Origin: Rikenellaceae bacterium
GTDB lineage: Bacteria; Bacteroidota; Bacteroidia; Bacteroidales; Rikenellaceae
Length of the DNA: 64,000 nucleotides
Assembly (NCBI GenBank): GCA_015060165.1
Contig: SUZC01000004.1
Coordinates: 1 to 64,000, forward strand
Reading direction: 5' to 3'
Numbering within the stretch: position 1 is the first letter of the stretch; every line of letters starts with the position of its first letter. Below the pieces are notes generated by a model. The model did not search any database. It had not been told where the DNA came from and saw nothing but the letters and a program-made list of their open reading frames with translations. A program made the position numbers and the translations under genes. Of the stretch, positions 1 through 6,931 are shown piece by piece.

Positions 1-151
1 CAAATGCCATTCGAGGACTCTTTTATTGTGCTTTGATTTATGTGTGTGCGTCAAATTCTTGTCGCATTTCGTTTTGACTGACCTTTGAGGTCGAAAAGTC
101 GCGTTTGGTTTTGGATTTTGCTACATTTGGTTTTGGCGATTATAAATTGAT

Positions 152-1771
152 ATGAAGAGTTTAGGTATAACCGATTTTGGCGAGCCTAATGGTACGACTA
201 ATCGTGTCGATTTATATTGTGATGGTCAACGTCAGATATTGGCGCGTTGGCCTAACGAAGGCTTTACAAAAGCCGGTAGTGCAATGGGTGTACAGCCAAA
301 CAAATACCAGTGGTTTGTAGCCGATGTTAAAACATCAGCCGACGGAGTGATGGAATATGTTGATTCAAGAATAGACCGTTGGGCCGAAGAGAATGAGCCT
401 TGTGTGTTTGGTTATTGGCATTATGATTGGAGCGAAGGACATCACGCTATCGAATGCATAGATGCTGTTAGTCGCCAATTTTTTATCCGCCCACCATATC
501 ATAACTACGGTTACCGCTCTGGCTGTCGATTCTATGGTTATAATTTGCTCTGCGAACTCGATGTTGAGGGTGAATATTATATCAATCGCAAAAACGGAAT
601 TCTATATTGGTATGTTCCCAATTTAGTTGATATGTCAAAATCTGTAATTACACTTTCGGTTTCTGCTCCTCAATATATGTTTAAGGTCTGTGATATGGAT
701 GATTTTACGCTGAGTGGTATTGATATGCAAGGTAGTAGAGGCGGAGGTGTCGAGGTTCTCAATAGCAACCGTTGCCTTATTTATGATTGTGCCATTCGTC
801 AATTTGCTCAACGCGCTATCCATATCGAGGGTGGAGTAGGAAATTGGGTGGATAATTGCACTCTTGAAAATTTAGGTCACGATGGCATTCATCTAATTGG
901 CGGTAATCGTAAAACACTTGAGCCCTGCAATCATAAAGTTACCAATAGTGTTGTTCGTAATTTTTCGCTATACAAGCGCACATATCAGCCCGCTATTTAT
1001 ACAGAGGGCGTAGGCTTTCTCATTAGCAATAACCTATTTACCGAATCGAGTTCTTCGGCTATGCGTATCGAGGCAAACGACTGCTTGATAGAGTATAATC
1101 AGATATTTCACGTTGTGACCGAGAGTGATGACCAGGGTGGACTTGATATGTTCTTTAACTATGCTCTACGTGGCAATGTGATACGTTACAACCACTGGCG
1201 CGATATCCGAGGTGCTACACATTATGGCTCTGCAGGTGTACGTTTTGATGATATTATCTCGGGTCAAGTTGTTTATGGTAATGTGTTTGAGAATATCGGA
1301 GGCGGACATTTTGGCGGAGTGCAGATTCACGGTGGTAAGGATAATTTGATAGAGAATAATATTTTCTATAATTGTTCAAAGGCTGCTAGTTTCTCGCAGT
1401 GGAGCGCATTGTCGTGGGATGCCAAATTTAATGAACCAAGACATATAAAACAAGTGTATGAAAATGCCGACATCCGCAGCGATGTGTATCTTAATCGTTA
1501 TCCTAAACTTCGAGAGCCTTATGCATCAAATCTAAATCGCAATGTCCTTCGTAGTAATCTGCTGGTTAAATGTCTTGAGATGACAAGCGGCGATAGTGGA
1601 CAAAATGTAATAGAGAACAATACAATGTTGTCGGAAGAAGACTCGTCGCATCCGATAAGTTACTATTTGCAGTCAGACGTATTAAAACAATATGGTCTTG
1701 CACCTATTCCATTCGATAAAATTGGACCACATCAAAATCCTGATATTAAGGTAAACCGTAAAAAGAGATAA
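152..1771 (+). CDS. Right-handed parallel beta-helix protein, probably 5'-truncated
   Basis: Encodes 539 residues dominated by the short repeating beta-strand turns of a right-handed parallel beta-helix (about residues 170-420, with recurring N/D-x-x-I/V-x-x-N turns), the fold of pectate lyase-like and other polysaccharide-active proteins. The start at 152 gives no signal peptide and opens in the middle of what looks like a conserved domain (the segment with LARWPNEGF near residue 30 is usually internal in such proteins). An in-frame TAA lies 6 bases upstream, and none of the three plus frames of bases 1-151 encodes a signal peptide or a continuation. A TAnnTTTG-like element sits at 122-129, so the remnant may still be transcribed. 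Substrate unknown. It may be a decaying gene; a genuine cytoplasmic protein is less likely. Confidence 0.65.
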   Translation: MKSLGITDFGEPNGTTNRVDLYCDGQRQILARWPNEGFTKAGSAMGVQPNKYQWFVADVKTSADGVMEYVDSRIDRWAEENEPCVFGYWHYDWSEGHHAIECIDAVSRQFFIRPPYHNYGYRSGCRFYGYNLLCELDVEGEYYINRKNGILYWYVPNLVDMSKSVITLSVSAPQYMFKVCDMDDFTLSGIDMQGSRGGGVEVLNSNRCLIYDCAIRQFAQRAIHIEGGVGNWVDNCTLENLGHDGIHLIGGNRKTLEPCNHKVTNSVVRNFSLYKRTYQPAIYTEGVGFLISNNLFTESSSSAMRIEANDCLIEYNQIFHVVTESDDQGGLDMFFNYALRGNVIRYNHWRDIRGATHYGSAGVRFDDIISGQVVYGNVFENIGGGHFGGVQIHGGKDNLIENNIFYNCSKAASFSQWSALSWDAKFNEPRHIKQVYENADIRSDVYLNRYPKLREPYASNLNRNVLRSNLLVKCLEMTSGDSGQNVIENNTMLSEEDSSHPISYYLQSDVLKQYGLAPIPFDKIGPHQNPDIKVNRKKR

Positions 1772-1793
1772 ATACTATCGTTTTACAATATTA

Positions 1794-1833
1794 AAGAGCC
1801 TCTTAAACTCTCTAAAAAGTTTAAGAGGCTCTT
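1794..1833. terminator. Bidirectional intrinsic terminator
   Basis: A perfect 15-bp inverted repeat (1794-1808 and 1819-1833) with a 10-base loop lies between the convergent genes ending at 1771 and 1856. A/T-rich flanks on both sides allow it to serve both strands. Confidence 0.85.
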
Positions 1834-1855
1834 CTTCTGTGGAGTTAGCTATTCT

Positions 1856-2341
1856 CTATTTTCTTCCTCCGCCAATCACTACTCCTAAAGAGAACATAAT
1901 ATAGGCTTGCGAGAAATTGTATGTGTGTAGTGTTACGGTAAGCCTCGCGTGCTGAAATAGTTCCACTCCTGCTCGGGGCATAAAGTGAAATTTTGTCGAA
2001 CTCTCGTCAGGACCGTCGCTATTACCGACGCTTCCGACCTCGCTGACATCCCCCACGCCCATACCTGCACCGACAAAGAACATCACATTCTTATTTGGCC
2101 TTATGAAGTTATAATCCGACACCACGTCGGCTGTTGTGCCATAGAAATCCATACCTGCTCGCGGGCCAATATCCCAACGAGGGGAAAGATTGTTGCGCAC
2201 CTCTAACGCGAGTGATATTCCGCCAGTGCCGAGGCCGATGCTCGGCTCAACTTCGATTCGTCTAACGGTAAAATCTTCTCTCTGCGCAAACGATGTAGTA
2301 GCACAAACAATGGCGATTATCAATATTACAAATCTTTTCAT
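1856..2341 (-). CDS. Small outer-membrane beta-barrel protein (porin-like family)
   Basis: Encodes 161 residues. A clear signal peptide (MKRFVILIIAIVCATTSFA, cleaved before QR) is followed by alternating hydrophobic/polar strands rich in Gly and aromatic residues, including GPRAGMDFYG and FFVGAGMGVG. This is the pattern of small 8-strand outer-membrane barrels in Bacteroidota. It ends with the hydrophobic strand AYIMFSLGVVIGGG. Function unknown: such proteins are structural or surface-exposed rather than enzymes. The gene stands alone, with its own promoter and a shared terminator. The upstream region has a palindrome on the -33 box and a run of nine C, so expression may be regulated or variable. 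Confidence 0.75.
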   Translation of the reverse strand: MKRFVILIIAIVCATTSFAQREDFTVRRIEVEPSIGLGTGGISLALEVRNNLSPRWDIGPRAGMDFYGTTADVVSDYNFIRPNKNVMFFVGAGMGVGDVSEVGSVGNSDGPDESSTKFHFMPRAGVELFQHARLTVTLHTYNFSQAYIMFSLGVVIGGGRK

Positions 2342-2373
2342 AATGCGAGGTCGTTAAATTGTGTATAATTATA

Positions 2374-2412
2374 CAAATATACCTCTCTGTTCCCTAATAT
2401 GCAACATATTAG
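2374..2412 (-). promoter_or_regulatory. Promoter with a palindromic operator candidate
   Basis: On the minus strand a perfect -7 element TATATTTG (2381-2374) lies 20 bases downstream of GTTG (2405-2402), matching the Bacteroidota TTTG-N19-21-TAnnTTTG pattern with one mismatch. A perfect palindrome (8-bp arms CTAATATG/CATATTAG, 3-base spacer, 2394-2412) is centred on that -33 box, where a bound repressor would block sigma factor. The regulator is not known. Confidence 0.55.
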
Positions 2413-2444
2413 CCTATATTGACCAAATTTTCTCTTGCCATTCA

Positions 2445-2453
2445 CCCCCCCCC
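2445..2453. repeat. C9/G9 homopolymer upstream of the outer-membrane barrel gene
   Basis: Nine consecutive C on the plus strand (G on the coding strand) lie about 65 bases upstream of the -7 element of the barrel gene. Copies of TTGACCAAA flank it at 2419-2427 and 2470-2478. Long G/C runs are rare in this A/T-leaning sequence and are prone to slippage. Confidence 0.7.
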
Positions 2454-2513
2454 GAAAAACGTGTACTTTTTGACCAAAAAAATGCTTGTAATTTGCATTT
2501 AAGCCTATCCGAT

Positions 2514-2550
2514 AAAACAAAAAAAGGCCGACAGTGGAATCATTGTCGGC
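2514..2550 (-). terminator. Intrinsic terminator of ffh
   Basis: The stem GCCGACA (2527-2533)/TGTCGGC (2544-2550) is followed on the minus strand by a T-rich run (plus-strand A run 2514-2525). It lies 33 bases past the ffh stop codon. Confidence 0.85.
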
Positions 2551-2582
2551 ACTAATATTTGATTTGTTTTCAAATCACAAAT

Positions 2583-3920
2583 TTATCGACGGAAACCGCC
2601 TCGACGCATCTGCTGCATTCGCTGCTGAAGACCTCCACCCGCAACCATCTTCATCATTTTGCGGGTCTCCTCAAACTGCTTCATCAAGCGATTCACATCG
2701 GCCATTGTAGTACCCGAACCCTTAGCGATTCGCTCACGGCGACGTGCATTAATAATGTCGGGATTCTCGCGCTCGGCAGGAGTCATAGAGCCAATAATTG
2801 CCTCCACCTGCTTAAATGCATCATCCGGAATATCCACATCCTTGAGCATCTTACCCATTCCAGGAATCATCGAAGCGATATCCTTCAAGCTACCCATCTT
2901 CTTCACCTGATTGATTTGGTCGATAAAGTCGTTGAAGTTAAACTGATTCTTCACAATCTTCTTCTTCAAACGACGAGCAGCCTCCTCGTCATACTGCTCC
3001 TGAGCACGCTCAACGAGTGATACCACATCACCCATACCCAAGATACGGTCGGCCATACGCTCAGGGTGGAACACCTGCAAAGCGTCCATCTTCTCACCAC
3101 TCGAAATAAACTTCAATGGCTTATCCACAACCGAGCGGATTGAGATAGCAGCACCACCACGAGTATCACCGTCCAACTTTGTGAGTACCACGCCATCGAA
3201 ATCCAAACGGTCGTTAAACTCCTTAGCGGTATTTACAGCATCTTGACCAGTCATTGAATCCACCACGAAGAGTGTCTCGCTTGGCTTAACGGCAGCCTTT
3301 ATTGCAGTAATCTCCTGCATCATCGCCTCATCAACCGCCAAACGACCCGCAGTATCGACAATTACCGTATTGTAAGCCTTCGAGCGAGCATACTTGATTG
3401 CGTTCTCAGCAATCTCAACGGGATTTTGATTACCCTCCTCGGTGTAAACCTCCACTCCAATCTGCTCTCCCAAAACCTTCAACTGGTCGATAGCTGCAGG
3501 ACGATAAACGTCACCCGCAACGAGCAATACCTGACGACCCTTCTTCGATTTGAGCATCGAGGCTAACTTACCCGAGAATGTAGTCTTACCAGAACCCTGC
3601 AAACCTGCAATCAAAATCACCGCGGGCGAGCCCTCCAACTTGATGTCGGTAGCAGTACCACCCATCAACTCTGCCAACTCGTCACGCACAATTTTGGTCA
3701 TCATCTGGCCAGGCTTCACAGCCGTAAGCACATTCTGACCCAAAGCCTTCTGCTTAACCTGGTCGGTAAAGGTCTTTGCCACTTTGTAGTTAACGTCGGC
3801 ATCGATAAGCGCACGACGAATCTCCTTCAAAGTCTCGGCAACATTAATCTCGGTGATTTTACCCTCACCCTTCAATATCTTAAACGAGCGTTCAAGTTTG
3901 TCTGTTAAATTTTCAAACAT
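2583..3920 (-). CDS. ffh: Signal recognition particle protein Ffh (SRP54)
   Basis: GTPase subunit of the signal recognition particle. With 4.5S RNA it binds signal sequences of nascent membrane and exported proteins and docks with FtsY at the inner membrane. The 445 residues show the helical N domain (about 1-85), the G domain with P-loop GLQGSGKT (106-113), DTAGR (189-193) and TKLD (247-250), and the methionine-rich M domain (about 325-445, with PGMGKML and a Met-rich tail). Length is normal for the family. The gene is monocistronic, with its own terminator. A TATCTTTG -7 element on the minus strand (plus 3960-3967) gives a leader of about 35 bases. No 4.5S RNA gene is recognisable next to it. 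Confidence 0.98.
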   Translation of the reverse strand: MFENLTDKLERSFKILKGEGKITEINVAETLKEIRRALIDADVNYKVAKTFTDQVKQKALGQNVLTAVKPGQMMTKIVRDELAELMGGTATDIKLEGSPAVILIAGLQGSGKTTFSGKLASMLKSKKGRQVLLVAGDVYRPAAIDQLKVLGEQIGVEVYTEEGNQNPVEIAENAIKYARSKAYNTVIVDTAGRLAVDEAMMQEITAIKAAVKPSETLFVVDSMTGQDAVNTAKEFNDRLDFDGVVLTKLDGDTRGGAAISIRSVVDKPLKFISSGEKMDALQVFHPERMADRILGMGDVVSLVERAQEQYDEEAARRLKKKIVKNQFNFNDFIDQINQVKKMGSLKDIASMIPGMGKMLKDVDIPDDAFKQVEAIIGSMTPAERENPDIINARRRERIAKGSGTTMADVNRLMKQFEETRKMMKMVAGGGLQQRMQQMRRGGFRR

Positions 3921-4102
3921 AGCTTTATCGTGTTTTATTTATTTCCACAGAAAATCACGCAAAGATATAAAATCTTTGTGAGAACTCGATTATTTATGGC
4001 TAAATTGTTGCTCTTTGCAGAAAATCTATCACAAATATTAGTTCATCACAACTCAATTGTCACTATATTTGCAAAAGTAAAACAAAATTATCACAGAACA
4101 AT

Positions 4103-4387
4103 ATGTATTTCACTGGACTTATCATTGGCGTAGCCACATTTCTCATAATCGGACTTTTTCACCCACTTGTCATCAAGGGTGAGTACTATTTTGGCACACG
4201 CATTTGGTGGGTGTTTGCACTAATGGGAGTGGTGGCAATTGCAGCATCGCTTATGATCGAGAATGTATTGTGGTCCACACTTTTGGCGGTGTGGGGAGCA
4301 TCATCGTTTTGGTCAATAGGCGAACTCTTCGAGCAGAAGAAAAGAGTTGAGAAAGGGTGGTTTCCCAAGCGCGAGAAGAAGTTATAA
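4103..4387 (+). CDS. DUF4491 family small membrane protein
   Basis: Encodes 94 residues with three hydrophobic segments (about 3-20, 33-50 and 55-72) and a charged C-terminus (EQKKRVEKGWFPKREKK). The run FHPLVIKGEYYFG with a final GWFPKR motif is what I recognise as the DUF4491 family, common as single genes in Bacteroidales and without known function. Likely an inner-membrane protein. A TATATTTG -7 element at 4064-4071 places the transcription start about 25 bases before the ATG. The gene is divergent from ffh. Confidence 0.8.
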   Translation: MYFTGLIIGVATFLIIGLFHPLVIKGEYYFGTRIWWVFALMGVVAIAASLMIENVLWSTLLAVWGASSFWSIGELFEQKKRVEKGWFPKREKKL

Positions 4388-4390
4388 AAT

Positions 4391-4398
4391 TATCTTTG
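4391..4398 (+). promoter_or_regulatory. -7 promoter element (TATCTTTG)
   Basis: A perfect TAnnTTTG element sits 29 bases upstream of the propeller lipoprotein gene and just after the DUF4491 stop codon. No TTTG is found at the expected -33 distance. Confidence 0.4.
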
Positions 4399-4427
4399 TT
4401 GTATAGAATACTCTAAAACGCCAAACT

Positions 4428-5543
4428 ATGAAGAAATTATATTTATTCATTTTTGTCGCATTGATGTTTACGTCTTGCAATAGCGATAAGCAGGAGAGCA
4501 TTTACAAAGTCGATACTTCTGTCCAAGCTCCAATCGAAGAGTTTATAAAACGAGAGGTCGCTTGTGTTGAATTAGAGACAACCACAGAATCTATGATTGG
4601 AAACATTCAACATATAGAGTACGATAAGGACAATATCTATATCTATCCATCATATAATGTAGCAACAATTCTTCGTTTTGACCGCCATACAGGCAAGTTT
4701 ATCAACCGCATAGGTCGCAAAGGTCGCGGGCCAAACGAATATACACATTTTAACGATTTTACAATAAGTGAGGGTAAAGCATATATTCTTTCATCAAAGA
4801 AGATATACGTCTATGGTATTGACGGAAAATTTATACAAACAATCGACACCGCCAACGAACATTTCTATAAAATTTCGCGATGTGATGATGGTAAGATATG
4901 GTTATCTTCCGATACTAGCAACGAGAGTTTGTATGAGTATCATTTGCTAAACCCAGATACAGGCGAAATCGAGGTGAAAATGTGCGAATTTCCTAAATAT
5001 GCAGGTCTTTTAGTGAGTGGTACGACACCATTTATACACAAAGAGGGTAAAGATTATTTGGTAGCTCGATTATGGGATCAAACAATTTACCGTTTGTCCG
5101 ATGATTCGTACGAGCCATATTTGACAATAGATTTTCACCGTCCCAACTCGATTACGGCCGAACAACGAAAGTCTCTTTCGCCTGCTATTGTCGATGAGTT
5201 AATAGAGAAAGATGATTACTTTTATTATTATGCTGGTATTAAGCAAAATAATCACAAAATCATAGTTATTGCAGACATAAAATACCGCCACGAAAACAAA
5301 TGTTCGTGTATGGTTAAAATCGATAATAAATCGGGCAAGGCCAAATATACTCAATTAACATTCACTAAATCAGAGAAGTTGCCATATCTCAAAAATTGTT
5401 GGTTTGGATATGCTGGTAGAGTTATCGACAATATGGTTGTCGGATTTGCCAATGCTCACGACATAAACCAAACCGAGCGATTCAAACACCTCAAGGATGA
5501 CGACAATCCTGTTTTATTCTTTTATGAGTTGAATATGGAATAA
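4428..5543 (+). CDS. 6-bladed beta-propeller lipoprotein
   Basis: Encodes 371 residues. The N-terminus MKKLYLFIFVALMFTSC is a lipoprotein signal, with the lipidated Cys at 17. The rest consists of repeated propeller-blade strands (for example DKDNIYIYPSY, RFDRHTGKFINRIGRKGRGPNEY, GKAYILSSKKIYVYGIDGKF), the pattern of the Bacteroidales 6-bladed beta-propeller lipoprotein family. The GRKGRGPNEY turn is typical. Members are surface or periplasmic proteins without a proven function. They are probably binding rather than catalytic proteins. The gene follows DUF4491 by 40 bases but has its own -7 element, so it is probably a single transcription unit ending at the terminator at 5549. Confidence 0.85.
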   Translation: MKKLYLFIFVALMFTSCNSDKQESIYKVDTSVQAPIEEFIKREVACVELETTTESMIGNIQHIEYDKDNIYIYPSYNVATILRFDRHTGKFINRIGRKGRGPNEYTHFNDFTISEGKAYILSSKKIYVYGIDGKFIQTIDTANEHFYKISRCDDGKIWLSSDTSNESLYEYHLLNPDTGEIEVKMCEFPKYAGLLVSGTTPFIHKEGKDYLVARLWDQTIYRLSDDSYEPYLTIDFHRPNSITAEQRKSLSPAIVDELIEKDDYFYYYAGIKQNNHKIIVIADIKYRHENKCSCMVKIDNKSGKAKYTQLTFTKSEKLPYLKNCWFGYAGRVIDNMVVGFANAHDINQTERFKHLKDDDNPVLFFYELNME

Positions 5544-5548
5544 ACGCA

Positions 5549-5582
5549 AACAAGGCTGCAAATCAATCGTTTGCAGCTTTGT
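5549..5582. terminator. Bidirectional intrinsic terminator
   Basis: GCTGCAAA (5555-5562)/TTTGCAGC (5570-5577) has a 7-base loop. A/T-rich complementary flanks extend the stem. It sits between the convergent genes ending at 5543 and 5589. Confidence 0.85.
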
Positions 5583-5588
5583 TCTATA

Positions 5589-6386
5589 CTATTTATTTGC
5601 TTTGCGCTTCGCAATCTTCTGCAAAAGCATCTCTGGATAATCGGTTGTAATGTAATTAAAACCTTTATCAAGGAACAGATCCATATCAGCCTCCTCGTTT
5701 ACGGTCCATACGTTGAGATGAATTCCCTCGCGTTTGAATCTTTCAACCCATTCGGGGCGCTTCTTATACTGAACATCCTGATAATCCAAATAGCGTATTC
5801 CTCGGCGAGAAATTGTATCGGGGTGCATTTCGGGTAGCTCTGTCATCCAACGGCCCAGATAGGCAACTGGCGCAGAAGTTACCTCACGCAAAGCCACATC
5901 GGCTGGCAAATAACCAACCAAATACTCAACTTGCTTTTCAATCTGCAACTCTTTGGCCAATTTGGCCGATGCAAGGGCAATCTTCACAGCGCGCGAATTA
6001 TCCTTCGGTGTTTTAATATCAAGTACAAGTTTTGTGCGTGGATACTTTTTTGCACACAACATATACTCACGCAGGGTAGGGATTTGGCTAAAATCTTTAA
6101 GTGGCTCTTTTACCAAATCGGCATAAAGAGTCTTTTCAATCAACATTCCTTTGTGAGAAAGGTCGTGGAACACAACGAGTGAGTCATCTAACGTGAGATG
6201 CACGTCGCACTCCGAACCGTGACAACCCATTTCGGCAGCAGCACGAAACGAGGCAAGGGTATTTTGCGGGTGGCCTGTGTTTTTCCAAGCTCCTCGGTGA
6301 GCAATAACTCCGTTGTCGTGAAAATCTTGCGCCGAGAGCGAAACTATGCTCAAAACTGCAATCATTGTTAATGTAATCTTCTTCAT
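5589..6386 (-). CDS. Glycerophosphodiester phosphodiesterase, exported
   Basis: GDPD-family TIM-barrel enzyme that hydrolyses glycerophosphodiesters to glycerol-3-phosphate and an alcohol. The 265 residues start with a signal peptide (MKKITLTMIAVLSIVSLSA) and show the family signatures: AHRGAW (about 29-34, catalytic His), ENT-like QNTLASFRAA, and SECDVHLTLDD with VVFHD (the metal-binding Glu-Asp and second catalytic His). The end has the usual NVWTVNEEADM and ITTDYPE strands. Periplasmic location is inferred from the signal peptide. It may salvage phospholipid head groups. It is followed by the shared terminator. The MazG-like gene 87 bases upstream reads in the same direction. Confidence 0.92.
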   Translation of the reverse strand: MKKITLTMIAVLSIVSLSAQDFHDNGVIAHRGAWKNTGHPQNTLASFRAAAEMGCHGSECDVHLTLDDSLVVFHDLSHKGMLIEKTLYADLVKEPLKDFSQIPTLREYMLCAKKYPRTKLVLDIKTPKDNSRAVKIALASAKLAKELQIEKQVEYLVGYLPADVALREVTSAPVAYLGRWMTELPEMHPDTISRRGIRYLDYQDVQYKKRPEWVERFKREGIHLNVWTVNEEADMDLFLDKGFNYITTDYPEMLLQKIAKRKANK

Positions 6387-6472
6387 ATCAATTTGTTGTT
6401 ATAATTATTTCAAGCAATTATTTAATTTGATTTTATTATCCTATTGAATTACTTTATTTTATGGTACTTTAA

Positions 6473-6793
6473 TTAAAGTTTATCATTAGCTATATGACGC
6501 TCCTTATCGCGCGAGGTCTTCTTCTTGAAATTCAATTCGATAGCCTTCTCCAAATCAACTCCCGTTTGGTTAGCCAGACACACCAAAACCCACAACACAT
6601 CGGCCATCTCATCAGAGAGGTTATCCTTCTCTTCGGCCTTGAACGACTGCTCACCATAACGTCGTGCCATCACTCGTGCAAGTTCGCCAACCTCTTCTGT
6701 TAAAATCGCCATATTTGTAAGCTCGTTGAAATAACGAACTCCATACTCGCGAATCCACTCATCTACCTTTGTTTGCAATTCTCTTATCTCCAT
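6473..6793 (-). CDS. MazG-like nucleotide pyrophosphohydrolase
   Basis: Encodes 106 residues of the single-domain MazG-like/all-alpha NTP pyrophosphatase superfamily, which hydrolyses (d)NTPs to NMP and PPi and cleans the nucleotide pool. The metal-binding helices are visible as EEVGELARVMAR (ExxE, about 33-36) and DEMADVLWVLVCLAN (ExxD, about 62-66), the standard Mg2+ ligand set. Length is normal for the stand-alone form. The protein is cytoplasmic. A perfect TAACTTTG -7 element lies 22 bases upstream of the ATG on the minus strand. The gene may be co-transcribed with the downstream phosphodiesterase gene; there is no terminator in the 86-base gap. Confidence 0.88.
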   Translation of the reverse strand: MEIRELQTKVDEWIREYGVRYFNELTNMAILTEEVGELARVMARRYGEQSFKAEEKDNLSDEMADVLWVLVCLANQTGVDLEKAIELNFKKKTSRDKERHIANDKL

Positions 6794-6814
6794 AATTGAC
6801 TTATATATTCAATC

Positions 6815-6822
6815 CAAAGTTA
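6815..6822 (-). promoter_or_regulatory. -7 promoter element of the MazG-like gene
   Basis: TAACTTTG on the minus strand is a perfect TAnnTTTG match 22 bases upstream of the start codon. No clear -33 TTTG. Confidence 0.5.
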
Positions 6823-6877
6823 CAAAAATATTTGATTTGTTATTCTCACGACACAATATTTCAGCCTTACGGCTGTA

Positions 6878-6885
6878 TAATTTTG
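6878..6885 (+). promoter_or_regulatory. -7 promoter element of the GH127 cluster
   Basis: TAATTTTG is a perfect TAnnTTTG match 46 bases upstream of the GH127 start. No exact -33 TTTG; TTTC occurs nearby at 6859-6862. Confidence 0.5.
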
Positions 6886-6931
6886 CAAATTTTATTAACT
6901 TTGTCTGATTAGACTATTAAACCAAACAACT

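Noticed and set aside
2338..2520. 60-residue open frame on the minus strand covering the promoter of the outer-membrane barrel gene
   Set aside because: It runs through the promoter, palindrome and homopolymer tract and has no recognisable features.
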